The notes below the pieces were generated by a model, which was not told the DNA's origin, did not search any database, and was given only the letters and a program-made list of their open reading frames with translations. Position numbers and translations under genes: made by a program. Shown here one piece after another: positions 1 to 6,909 of a DNA stretch of 7,852 nt (its first letter is position 1; the number at the start of each line of letters is the position of its first letter). Origin of the DNA: Sulfuricella sp. (lineage in GTDB: Bacteria > Pseudomonadota > Gammaproteobacteria > Burkholderiales > Sulfuricellaceae); contig JAIOJM010000128.1 of NCBI GenBank assembly GCA_019911785.1, positions 1 through 7,852 of the forward strand, read 5' to 3'.

Positions 1-38
1 CTCCACAAGTGTTGAATTTTTCCCGGTGTGCTGTATCT

Positions 39-136
39 AAAATCTTCTTACCGCAAAGGACGCAAAGGTTCGCAAAGGAAATTCGATTTGTGTTTACCTC
101 GCGTACCTTTGCGTCCTTTGCGGTTAATTGCTTTTT
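39..136. repeat. Inverted repeat element A (CGCAAAGG words) upstream of tldD
   Basis: Two arms form a perfect 18-bp inverted repeat: CCGCAAAGGACGCAAAGG at 51-68 and its reverse complement at 106-123. The match extends inward to about 23 bp with one mismatch. The word CGCAAAGG occurs at 52, 61 and 71; its complement CCTTTGCG occurs at 106 and 115, with a degraded copy near 96-103. Spacing is therefore 9-10 bases within each arm. The right arm runs into GGTTAATTGCTTTTT (122-136), the same 15 bases that end element B near 7045. The stem followed by a T-run could also end transcription from an upstream gene, although eight bases separate stem and T-run. Outer limits are approximate. From memory, similar sequences are dispersed in many proteobacterial genomes; I cannot name the family. 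Confidence 0.85.
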
Positions 137-152
137 CTAGACTGAATCTTCG

Positions 153-1610
153 ATGACACCAGAAAACTTTCAAGGCGACCCTCTGTTCGGTACCGCCCAA
201 TCCGTTCTGCTGACCCCCTACGGGCTGGATGTGGGCGACCTCCAGCAGGTGTTTGGCCGCATCATGACTCATCAGGTGGACTACGCCGACCTCTACTTTC
301 AGTACACCCGCGCCGAGGGGTGGAGTCTGGAGGAAGGCCAGGTCAAGTCGGGCAGCTTCAGCATCGACCAGGGCGTGGGTGTGCGCACCGTATCCGGCGA
401 GAAGACCGCCTTTGCCTATTCCGACGACATCAGCCTGCCGGCCCTGGCGGCTGCGGCCGAAACCACCCGTGCGATTGCCCGGCAGGGGGCGGGGAAATCG
501 GTGCCGGCGGTGTACGGTGCGGCCAAACCTCAGCTTTACCTGCCTCACGATCCGATCGCCAGTCTCAAGGATGCCGAAAAAGTGGCCCTGCTGGAAAGGC
601 TGGAGCGCCATGCCCGCGCGCTCGATAAGCGTGTCACCCAGGTCATGGCATCGCTTGCCGGCGAATACGAGGTGGTGCTGATCGCCCGCAACGACGGCCT
701 GCTGGCCGCGGATGTGCGTCCTCTGGTCAGGGTTTCGCTACAGGTGATCGTGGAGGATGGCGGCCGGCGCGAACAGGGCAGCGCGGGAGGAGGCGGGCGT
801 TTCGACTACGCCTATTTCACTGATGAGGTGCTGCAGGATTACGCGCAAAAGGCGGTGCATCAGGCGCTCATCAATCTCGACGCCAGGCCGGCGCCGGCGG
901 GCACCATGACTGTGGTGCTGGGCTCGGGCTGGCCGGGCATCCTGCTGCATGAGGCGATCGGCCACGGACTGGAAGGGGACTTCAACCGCAAGGGCAGCTC
1001 CGCCTTCAGCGGCAAGATCGGCCAGCGCGTCGCATCAGCCGGCGTGACCGTGGTGGACGACGGCACCATCGCCCGTCGCCGCGGCTCGCTCAACGTCGAC
1101 GACGAAGGCAATCCGACCCAGTGTACGGTGCTGATCGAAAACGGCATCCTCAAGGGCTACATGCAGGACACGCTGAACGCCCGCCTGATGGGCATGGCCG
1201 TTACCGGCAACGCCCGGCGCGAATCCTTCGCCCACATCCCGATGCCGCGCATGACCAACACCTACATGCTGAACGGGGACAAAGACCCGGCGGAAATCAT
1301 CAAGTCGGTCAAGCATGGCCTGTATGCGGCCAATTTCGGCGGCGGCCAGGTCGATATCACCAGCGGCAAGTTCGTGTTCTCGGCGGCGGAAGCCTACATG
1401 ATCGAGGACGGCAAGATCACCTACCCGGTCAAGGGAGCGACCCTGATCGGCAACGGGCCGGACGTGCTGAAACGGGTGTCGATGATCGGCAATGACATGG
1501 CGCTCGATCCCGGCGTCGGCACCTGCGGCAAGGACGGCCAGAGCGTGCCGGTGGGCGTGGGCCAGCCGACCCTGCGCATCGACGGCCTGACGGTGGGTGG
1601 AACAGCTTAA
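153..1610 (+). CDS. tldD: Metalloprotease subunit TldD
   Basis: TldD is the catalytic subunit of the TldD/TldE (PmbA) cytoplasmic zinc protease. In E. coli the pair degrades unfolded short peptides, removes the microcin B17 leader and is linked to CcdA antitoxin turnover. This protein has 485 residues against 481 in E. coli and can be followed by eye along its whole length. The zinc motif HExxxH is H266-E267-A-I-G-H271, within a segment reading [15 protein letters not shown]. The third ligand is expected at C458 in GTCGKDGQS near the C-terminus. Other family blocks are GSAGGGGRF, the stretch around [14 protein letters not shown], and [14 protein letters not shown]. The C-terminus LTVGGTA is identical to E. 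coli. ATG 153 gives a family-length N-terminus, but no convincing Shine-Dalgarno sequence precedes it; the leader is mostly inverted repeat A. The tldE/pmbA partner is not in the window. Identification is secure. Confidence 0.97.
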   Translation: MTPENFQGDPLFGTAQSVLLTPYGLDVGDLQQVFGRIMTHQVDYADLYFQYTRAEGWSLEEGQVKSGSFSIDQGVGVRTVSGEKTAFAYSDDISLPALAAAAETTRAIARQGAGKSVPAVYGAAKPQLYLPHDPIASLKDAEKVALLERLERHARALDKRVTQVMASLAGEYEVVLIARNDGLLAADVRPLVRVSLQVIVEDGGRREQGSAGGGGRFDYAYFTDEVLQDYAQKAVHQALINLDARPAPAGTMTVVLGSGWPGILLHEAIGHGLEGDFNRKGSSAFSGKIGQRVASAGVTVVDDGTIARRRGSLNVDDEGNPTQCTVLIENGILKGYMQDTLNARLMGMAVTGNARRESFAHIPMPRMTNTYMLNGDKDPAEIIKSVKHGLYAANFGGGQVDITSGKFVFSAAEAYMIEDGKITYPVKGATLIGNGPDVLKRVSMIGNDMALDPGVGTCGKDGQSVPVGVGQPTLRIDGLTVGGTA

Positions 1611-1625
1611 TTGCTAGTCCTGAGT

Positions 1626-1937
1626 ATGAGACAAGGGTTACGCATTGCAGCGGCGGTGATTGCGATCCTGTTTGGGGCGGGGGCAAGCGCGGCGTCGCTG
1701 GCGGAAAAATTCCAGTCCGGCGTGCCGTATTATTTCGAGAACTTCGACCCGGCGATGAAGCCGTGGGAACCCGGTCAGGACCTGAACATCGAAGAGGTGT
1801 TCAAAAATTATATCTACTACGAAATCATCTTCGACCCATCGGGCCGGGAGATCACGGTCAACCGCTACCTCCAGAACCGCAAGGAGAAAAGCGACAGGTT
1901 TCTGGTTCGACCGGACCGGTCGCTCAAGGCAAAGTAG
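1626..1937 (+). CDS. Small secreted protein of unknown function
   Basis: This encodes 103 residues from ATG 1626. The N-terminus looks like a Sec signal peptide: basic MRQGLR, a hydrophobic stretch (IAAAVIAILFGAG) and an AxA-type cleavage site near ASA/ASL, around residue 22. The mature part of about 80 residues is rich in aromatic and charged residues (VPYYFENFDPAMKPWEPG, then NYIYYEIIF) and has no cysteine. It ends in a basic tail. I do not recognise a domain. The gene starts 15 bases after the tldD stop on the same strand, so co-transcription with tldD is likely. An in-frame TTG at 1611, directly after the tldD stop, is an alternative start, but ATG 1626 places the basic n-region correctly. 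No strong ribosome binding site is visible. A periplasmic location is inferred from the signal peptide. Confidence 0.75.
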   Translation: MRQGLRIAAAVIAILFGAGASAASLAEKFQSGVPYYFENFDPAMKPWEPGQDLNIEEVFKNYIYYEIIFDPSGREITVNRYLQNRKEKSDRFLVRPDRSLKAK

Positions 1938-1946
1938 GGAAGGTGC

Positions 1947-1976
1947 GCGGGTTTCATTATAATGTCATGAACCTGC
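1947..1976 (+). terminator. Possible weak terminator after the small secreted-protein gene
   Basis: A stem of about ten pairs with one bulged T joins GCGGGTTTCAT (1947-1957) to ATGAACCTGC (1967-1976), including one G-T pair. Only TTTA follows it, so this is at best a weak intrinsic terminator. It lies 9 bases after the stop of the small gene and before the lysine-rich protein gene, where a transcript boundary would make sense. Confidence 0.3.
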
Positions 1977-2003
1977 TTTACTCTTGAAAAATTGGACTAT
2001 ACT
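1977..2003 (+). promoter_or_regulatory. Candidate sigma-70 promoter for the lysine-rich protein gene
   Basis: TATACT (1998-2003) resembles a -10 box. TTTACT (1977-1982) lies 15 bases upstream as a poor -35, a short spacing. A perfect TATAAT also occurs at 1958-1963, but without a recognisable -35. The gap from 1938 to 2055 is clearly AT-rich compared with the flanking genes, which supports a promoter somewhere in it. The exact choice is uncertain. Confidence 0.3.
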
Positions 2004-2044
2004 GAGTTCAAAAAATTGATGTGAAATTATTCAAGATCTGACCT

Positions 2045-2048
2045 GGAG
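2045..2048 (+). promoter_or_regulatory. Ribosome binding site of the lysine-rich protein gene
   Basis: GGAG lies 7 bases before ATG 2056, within CTGGAGAAAAATCATG. It is one of only two clear Shine-Dalgarno sequences in the window and fixes the start of the gene. Confidence 0.7.
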
Positions 2049-2055
2049 AAAAATC

Positions 2056-2409
2056 ATGGCGACAACCCCAAGCAAAGCAAAGAAAACGACAGCATCCAGT
2101 GCTGCAAAAACCACTGCCAGTGCAAAAGCTGCCGAGAAGAAGCCCGTTGCGGCCAAAGTGGCGGCGCCGAAGAAGGCCGTTGCTGTTGCACCGAAAAAGC
2201 CTGCTGCGCCGAAAAAAACCGCTGCGCCGAAAAAGCCTGCCGCGAAGCGCGCGACGGTTGCCAAATCCACCATCACGCCAGAGCAGCGCTATTGCATGGT
2301 TGCCGAGGCGGCTTATTTCCACGCCGAGCGGCATGGATTCCTGGGCGATCCGGTGCAGGACTGGATTGCGGCGGAAGCGCAAATCGCCGCGCTCCTCAGC
2401 GGGAAGTAG
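2056..2409 (+). CDS. Histone H1-like lysine/alanine-rich protein with DUF2934-type C-terminus
   Basis: This 117-residue protein has two parts. Residues 1-70 are a low-complexity tail of Lys, Ala, Pro and Thr carrying 18 lysines, including three tandem PKKxAA units at residues 46-63. This is the composition of bacterial H1-like or AlgP-type proteins, whose basic tails bind DNA without sequence specificity. Residues about 74-113 (from ITPEQRYCMVAEAAYFHAER through GDPVQDWIAAEAQI) look like a DUF2934 domain, a short helical module of unknown function that often follows such tails. It has no signal peptide, so a cytoplasmic, probably nucleoid-associated role is inferred. A good GGAG ribosome binding site precedes ATG 2056. 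Its 3' end overlaps the convergent kinase gene by 14 bases. The 18-bp coding repeats could allow tail length to vary by slippage. The DUF2934 assignment was made by eye. Confidence 0.88.
   Translation: MATTPSKAKKTTASSAAKTTASAKAAEKKPVAAKVAAPKKAVAVAPKKPAAPKKTAAPKKPAAKRATVAKSTITPEQRYCMVAEAAYFHAERHGFLGDPVQDWIAAEAQIAALLSGK
2191..2244 (+). repeat. Three tandem 18-bp repeats encoding PKKxAA
   Basis: Three in-frame copies lie at 2191-2208, 2209-2226 and 2227-2244. Each is close to CCGAAAAAGCCTGCTGCG and encodes PKKPAA, PKKTAA and PKKPAA. Copies 1 and 3 differ by one base; copy 2 differs at a few positions. A related PKK unit lies upstream at residues 38-40. This resembles the KPAA-type repeats of Pseudomonas AlgP. 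Confidence 0.85.
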
Positions 2410-3958
2410 CCTTCGTCAGGCGCTGCACCAGCGCCTGAACATTCTCTGTCTGTTCCGTATCCGCCCCGATCGTTACGGTCAATTCGCTGTCGTCCAGCGC
2501 CTCGCTGTTGCGGAGCTGGTTTTCCAGCACCGCGATATCCGCTTCCGAGGCATCTCGTTCGTATTGCATGCGCTGCTTCACCCTTTCCCGCAGCAGGTTT
2601 TCGGGCGCGGTGACATCCAGAATGACGAAAGGAACGCTTAATTCCTGAGCCAGTTCATGGAAGGCTGCGCGCTCTCGTCGTTTCAGGAAGGCAGCGTCGA
2701 CGATGGCGGAGAAGCCGGACTGGATAATTCCTCGCGCCACCTCCGCCAGTCGTCGGTAGGTGCGTTCGCCGGCCTCCGGAGAGTACATGCCTTCACCAGT
2801 CCCGGCGCCGCTGCGCGCCTCCGGCTTGAGCCCATACAGGCGTTTTCTTTCCACGTCGGAACGGACCCGGAACAAACTCACCGCTTCCAGCAACGATTGC
2901 GTGACCGTGGTTTTTCCGGAGCCGGACAGGCCGTGGGTGATGGCCAGGAAAGGTTGAAGGGGGCGAGTAAAGCCTGCCGCCAGTTCGATATGGTTTCGGT
3001 ACTGCGTCCAGTGGCCGGCAGACGGTTTTTCTTGCCCGGCGCGGATGCAGGCTACCTTGGCGCGCACCATGGCGCGGTACACCAGGTAGTAGCGCAGCAC
3101 CTCAAGACCTTCGTAATCCCCGGTTTGCTCCAGGTAGGCGTTGAGGAAACGGCGCGCCAGGTCAGGCCGCCCACGGTCTTGCAGATCCATGGCCAGGAAG
3201 GCCGCCTCACTGATGACGTCGATCCAGCGCAGGTTGTCGTTGAATTCGATGCAGTCGAAGGGAATCGCCTCCCCATCCAGTAGCGCCATGTTGCCGAGGT
3301 GCAGATCGCCGTGGCACTCGCGGACACAGCCCCGTGCCTTGCGCGCCGCAAGGGCATCGAAACGGGCCTGATATTCCCGTTCGCTCCATCGCTTCAGTTT
3401 GTCCAGGCGGATAAGGTCTTCTTTATCCCGCAGTCGCGGGCGTATCTGCGCGAAATTTTCCGCCACCGGCTGGTGAGCCCGCTCCGGCGTGCCGAAAGGG
3501 CTTTCGTTGCCTGCGATTGCAGTGCGGCCATGGAAATCGGCGATTCTGCGGGCGATGGCGTCTATCGTTTCAGGGGTCAGTTCGCCACGCAGCAACACCT
3601 GGTCGAGCAAACAGGACTGGGGGAAGCGCCGCATTTTCACGGCGTATTCGACGGCCGGGCCGGGGCCGCTCAGGACAGGATGATCGGCGCTGCCGGCGAT
3701 GGGAACGACTTCCAGGTAGAGATCGGGCGCCAGTCGCCGGTTGAGGCGCAGTTCTTCCGCGCAATAGAAGCGGCGTTTTTCCAGGGTGCTGAAATCGAGA
3801 AAGCCGAGGTCGACCGCTTTCTTGATCTTGTAGGCATAGTCGCCAGCCAGCAGCACCCAGGAGATGTGGGTTTCCAGCCGATCGACCGGCTGCCCCAGCT
3901 TGCCCTGGAGTACGGCGATCAGGGTTTCCTGGTCGGCGAGGCGTGTTTTTCCGCTCAT
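2396..3958 (-). CDS. Bifunctional APH-like kinase / P-loop ATP-binding protein
   Basis: This 520-residue protein has two nucleotide-binding domains. Residues about 1-330 resemble the aminoglycoside phosphotransferase (APH)/protein-kinase-like fold. The HGDLHLGN catalytic loop lies at 216-223, and an acidic metal-binding segment, IPFDCIEFND, lies at 232-241. The N-terminal GDYAYKIKKAVDLGFLDF (39-56) probably holds the nucleotide-binding lysine. Residues about 335-515 form a P-loop domain with Walker A GLSGSGKT at 343-350, followed by RSDVERKRLYG (366-376), as in COG0645-type kinases. The fusion is widespread in proteobacteria, but I know of no firmly established substrate. A resistance role should not be assumed from the APH label. 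ATG 3958 is the only convincing start, with weak Shine-Dalgarno signal. It lies downstream of the Pat-like gene on the same strand, across a 191-base gap full of hairpins, so independent or attenuated expression is likely. The gene is intact. Confidence 0.9.
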   Translation of the reverse strand: MSGKTRLADQETLIAVLQGKLGQPVDRLETHISWVLLAGDYAYKIKKAVDLGFLDFSTLEKRRFYCAEELRLNRRLAPDLYLEVVPIAGSADHPVLSGPGPAVEYAVKMRRFPQSCLLDQVLLRGELTPETIDAIARRIADFHGRTAIAGNESPFGTPERAHQPVAENFAQIRPRLRDKEDLIRLDKLKRWSEREYQARFDALAARKARGCVRECHGDLHLGNMALLDGEAIPFDCIEFNDNLRWIDVISEAAFLAMDLQDRGRPDLARRFLNAYLEQTGDYEGLEVLRYYLVYRAMVRAKVACIRAGQEKPSAGHWTQYRNHIELAAGFTRPLQPFLAITHGLSGSGKTTVTQSLLEAVSLFRVRSDVERKRLYGLKPEARSGAGTGEGMYSPEAGERTYRRLAEVARGIIQSGFSAIVDAAFLKRRERAAFHELAQELSVPFVILDVTAPENLLRERVKQRMQYERDASEADIAVLENQLRNSEALDDSELTVTIGADTEQTENVQALVQRLTKATSR

Positions 3959-4014
3959 TAATTAACCCGGCGCAAAAATTTCCATGTGGGAGCGGCGCCA
4001 GCCCTCCCCTCAAT

Positions 4015-4036
4015 CCCCTCCCGCGAGCGGGAGGGG
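4015..4036. repeat. Hairpin 1 of the nested element
   Basis: CCCCTCCCGC (4015-4024) pairs perfectly with GCGGGAGGGG (4027-4036). This gives a stem of 9-10 bp with a very small loop. It is part of the inner CCCTCCCC-type unit and has no adjacent T-run, so it is not a classical intrinsic terminator. Confidence 0.85.
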
Positions 4037-4047
4037 AGACGACCGCC

Positions 4048-4071
4048 CCTTCCCCCGCAAGCGGGGGAAGG
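4048..4071. repeat. Hairpin 2 of the nested element
   Basis: CCTTCCCCCGC (4048-4058) pairs perfectly with GCGGGGGAAGG (4061-4071), an 11-bp stem with a tight loop. It is similar in design to the hairpin 11 bases to its left, so the inner unit is a tandem of two related stem-loops. Confidence 0.85.
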
Positions 4072-4149
4072 TTGGGATGGGGGTTGGCCGCGATTCATCG
4101 GTGAAATCGGCCCGAGGGCGGGCCTCCTACAACCCATGGTAATAAGTCG

Positions 4150-6828
4150 CTACAACACCCTGACGATGCGCTTGATGGCCGCATCTTCCGCGCTGGTGGC
4201 GATGGCGAAACCGAGCGTCGCAACCAGCTTGAGCATGTTGTGGTTGCTTGCCAGCACTTCGCCTTCCATGATTTTCAGGCCCCTGTCGCGGGCCGCATCC
4301 ATCAGGCTGCCCATCAGCTTGTGGCCGATGGCCTTGTGCTGCCACTGGTCGCTCACCACCAGGGCAAATTCGCAGGATTCGCCGTCGGGGTTGATGGCGT
4401 AGCGGCTGACCCCGATTTCCACTTCTTTGCCGCTTTCTTCGGTCACGGCGATCAGCGCCATTTCACGGTCGTAGTCGATCTGCGTGAAGCGCGCCAGCAT
4501 GGTTTGAGAAAGTTCCTGCATGGTGTTCATGAAGCGGAAATACTTGGCTTCGTCCGACAGGGCGCGCACGAACTCCTGCACCATCTCGGCGTCTTCAGGG
4601 CGGATCGGCCGAATGGTGATTTCCGTGCCGTCCGGCAACTGCCAGTTGGTGACCAGGTGGGAAGGGTAGGGATAGATCGCCATGTGGGCATAGCGGTCGC
4701 CGGAGACCGGGGCGAAGTCCACCATCACGCGCGCATCCGCTGCCAGTGCGCCGTTCTCGTCGACGATCAGCGGGTTGATGTCCATTTCCTTGAGCCAGGG
4801 CAGCTCGCAGACCATCTCCGAAACGCGCAGCAACAGGCTTTCCAGCGCCTCCATCTGGATCGGCGGCATGTGGCGGAAAGCGCCGAGCAGTTTCGAGATG
4901 CGCGTGCCGGCAATCAGCTCGCGCACCAGAAAGCCGTTCAGGGGCGGCAACGCAACGGCGCGGTCTCCCAGCACTTCCACTGTGGTGCCGCCGGCGCCGA
5001 AGGTGATCACGGGGCCGAACACCGGGTCCGAAGTCACGCCCAGCATCAGCTCGCGGCCATTGGGCTTGACCACCATCGGCTGGATGGCGATGCCGTCGAT
5101 ATGCGCCGCCGGACGGTTTTTCTTCACTTCGCTGATGATGTCCTGGTAGGCGGCGCGCACTGCGGCCGCGTTCATCAGGTTGAGCTTGACGCCGCCGGCA
5201 TCGGATTTGTGCGTGATGTCGGGCGAGTTGACTTTCATCGCCACCGGGAAGCCGAGTTGCTGGGCCAGGAGCAGCGCCTCGCCGGGAGAGCGGGCGATGA
5301 CGGTGCTTGCCACCGGGATGCGGAATGCAGCCAGCAAGGCCTTGGATTCCATCTCCGAGAGCACCTTGCGCCGTTCGGACAGGACGGTTTCGATCAGCAT
5401 GCGCGCGCCTTCCACGTCCGGCTCGTCGCGGTGCGAGAGCGGGCCGGGAGTTTGCGCCAGCAGGCGCTGGTTGCGGTAGAAGGCAGTGATGTAGGAGAAG
5501 GCCTCGACCGCGGATTCCGGCGTGCTGAAGGTGGGGATGCGGGCCTGGGCGAATGCGGCCCGTCCTGCCTTGATCTGGATGTCGCCCATCCAGCAGGTCA
5601 GCAGCGGCTTGTTGAAGCGGCTGGCGATCTCGATCAGCGTGTTGGCCACTGCCAGCGGGTTGGTCATCGCCTGTGGGGTGAGGATCACCAGCGCGCCGTC
5701 CACGCCGGGGTCTTCCATGCACAGGGTGACCGCGTCGCGGTAGCGCTCCGGCGTGGCGTCGCCGATGATGTCCACCGGGTTGTTGTGCGACCAGGTGGCG
5801 GGAAGCACTTTATTCAGCGCCTCGATGGTCTGGTCGGACAGGCTGGCCACGGTCACGCCCAGGTCGACCGCATGGTCGATCGCCATCACGCCCGGCCCGC
5901 CGCCGTTGGTGACGATCGCCAGGCGGTTGCCGCTGGAGCGGTGGGGCGAGGCAAGGGCCTTGGCGGCGGAAAACAGCTCGCCGATCGACATCACGCGCAC
6001 CACGCCGGCGCGGCGCACCGCGGCGTCGAACACGTCGTCGGAGCCGACCAGCGCGCCGGTGTGCGACATCACCGCCTTCGAGCCGGCGGCGTGGCGCCCC
6101 ACCTTGACCACGAACACCGGCTTGGAGCGGGCGGCAGCACGCAGGGCGCTCATGAAGCCGCGCGCCTTGTGGATGCCCTCGATGTAGATCAGGATGCTCT
6201 CGGTTTGCGGGTCTGAGGCCAGATAGTCGAGAATTTCGCCGAAATCCACGTCGGCCGAAGTGCCCATCGAAACCACGCTGGAGAAGCCGATGTCGTTGGC
6301 TGGCGCCCAGTCCAGGATGGCGGTGCAGAGCGCGCCCGATTGCGATACCAGTGCGAGCTTGCCGGGCTTGACGTTGCCTTTGAAAAAAGTGGCGTTGAGG
6401 CCGATGCCGGTGCGCATGATGCCCAGGCAGTTGGGGCCGATGATGCGCACGCCGTAAGTTCTGGCGTTGGCCAGCATGGTGCGCTCGATCTCGGCGCCAC
6501 GGGCGCCTATTTCGCTGAATCCGGCGGACAGTACTACCGCAGCACGCACGCCGTGCTTGCCGCAGGCTTCGATGACGTCGGGCACGGTTGCCGCATTGGT
6601 GCAGATCACCGCCAGTTCAACCGGCTTGCCGATTTCTTCAATCGTGGCATAGGCGCGTTTGCCCTGGATTTTCTTGTGGTTGGGGTTGATCGGGTAAAGC
6701 TTACCCTTGAAGCCGCTTTCCAGCATGTTCTTGAATACGATGGCTCCCACCGAATCGGCGCGGTCGCTGGCGCCGATGATCGCGACTGATTTGGGGGAGA
6801 AAAGGGTACTGAGGTAATGTTGTCCCAT
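4150..6828 (-). CDS. patZ: Pat/PatZ-like protein: NDP-forming acyl-CoA synthetase domains fused to GNAT acetyltransferase
   Basis: This 892-residue protein has the domain order of bacterial protein lysine acetyltransferase Pat/PatZ (886 residues in E. coli), which acetylates and inactivates acetyl-CoA synthetase. In order: a CoA-binding Rossmann-like domain (about 10-135, with SVAIIGAS at 15-22), two succinyl-CoA-ligase-like domains (about 150-455), an ATP-grasp domain (about 485-705, with THKSDAGGV at 539-547) and a GNAT domain (about 735-892). The GNAT glutamate aligned with the catalytic Glu of Salmonella Pat is E820 in CEFALVVSD. The acetyl-CoA loop reads QHKAIG (830-835), where QxxGxG is usual. 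H256 in SHTGAL matches the phosphohistidine of ADP-forming acyl-CoA synthetases; my recollection of E. coli PatZ has no His there. Both activities are therefore possible. ATG 6828 starts at the family N-terminus, with weak ribosome binding signal. It is divergent from the deacetylase-family gene. Confidence 0.92.
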   Translation of the reverse strand: MGQHYLSTLFSPKSVAIIGASDRADSVGAIVFKNMLESGFKGKLYPINPNHKKIQGKRAYATIEEIGKPVELAVICTNAATVPDVIEACGKHGVRAAVVLSAGFSEIGARGAEIERTMLANARTYGVRIIGPNCLGIMRTGIGLNATFFKGNVKPGKLALVSQSGALCTAILDWAPANDIGFSSVVSMGTSADVDFGEILDYLASDPQTESILIYIEGIHKARGFMSALRAAARSKPVFVVKVGRHAAGSKAVMSHTGALVGSDDVFDAAVRRAGVVRVMSIGELFSAAKALASPHRSSGNRLAIVTNGGGPGVMAIDHAVDLGVTVASLSDQTIEALNKVLPATWSHNNPVDIIGDATPERYRDAVTLCMEDPGVDGALVILTPQAMTNPLAVANTLIEIASRFNKPLLTCWMGDIQIKAGRAAFAQARIPTFSTPESAVEAFSYITAFYRNQRLLAQTPGPLSHRDEPDVEGARMLIETVLSERRKVLSEMESKALLAAFRIPVASTVIARSPGEALLLAQQLGFPVAMKVNSPDITHKSDAGGVKLNLMNAAAVRAAYQDIISEVKKNRPAAHIDGIAIQPMVVKPNGRELMLGVTSDPVFGPVITFGAGGTTVEVLGDRAVALPPLNGFLVRELIAGTRISKLLGAFRHMPPIQMEALESLLLRVSEMVCELPWLKEMDINPLIVDENGALAADARVMVDFAPVSGDRYAHMAIYPYPSHLVTNWQLPDGTEITIRPIRPEDAEMVQEFVRALSDEAKYFRFMNTMQELSQTMLARFTQIDYDREMALIAVTEESGKEVEIGVSRYAINPDGESCEFALVVSDQWQHKAIGHKLMGSLMDAARDRGLKIMEGEVLASNHNMLKLVATLGFAIATSAEDAAIKRIVRVL

Positions 6829-6909
6829 GGGCTTGCACTCGTTGTGGTTTAGGTTAAATATAGCGGAAAGGAAGATGGATGGCCGAATCTGATGTGTTCA
6901 GCTTCTTTC

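Larger units (their letters stand above)
3985..4131. repeat. Nested REP-like element between the Pat-like and kinase genes
   Basis: The outer ends are imperfect inverted repeats, TGTGGGAG (3985-3992) and CTCCTACA (4124-4131), matching at 7 of 8 positions in the TGTRGGAG style of REP elements. The right part contains two small hairpins: CGATTCA/TGAAATCG (4091-4109) and GGCCC/GGGCC (4109-4124). Between the ends, about 3998-4087, lies a second GC-rich unit with ends resembling CCARCCC. It holds two strong hairpins, listed separately. Joining the outer parts across this unit restores a GCGGC/GCCGC stem, so the inner unit probably inserted into the REP element. Its position 18 bases after the Pat-like stop suggests mRNA 3'-end protection or termination. 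Confidence 0.75.

Noticed and set aside
1..47. Possible tail of an upstream gene
   Set aside because: The frames are too short to recognise any product, so no gene is called.
48..611. A 187-codon open frame on the minus strand, opposite the start of tldD
   Set aside because: It overlaps a secure tldD antisense, and its last part simply translates inverted repeat A.
1607..1615. TTAATTGCT at the tldD stop, matching part of the shared end of elements A and B
   Set aside because: It is a 9-base match with no adjoining arms or T-run and includes the stop codon, so chance is the simplest explanation.
2396..3958. Aminoglycoside resistance gene
   Set aside because: The APH-like fold is shared by many unrelated small-molecule kinases. 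The fused P-loop domain and chromosomal setting do not match known resistance enzymes.
2657..3961. Two long + strand open frames (2657-3283 and 3299-3961) opposite the kinase gene
   Set aside because: Both are antisense to a protein with intact HGDLHLGN and Walker A motifs and show no recognisable features of their own.
4240..6216. A 658-codon open frame on the + strand, opposite the Pat-like gene
   Set aside because: It is antisense to a well-recognised gene and its translation is rich in His, Arg, Gln and Gly with no domain, typical of a shadow frame in GC-rich DNA.
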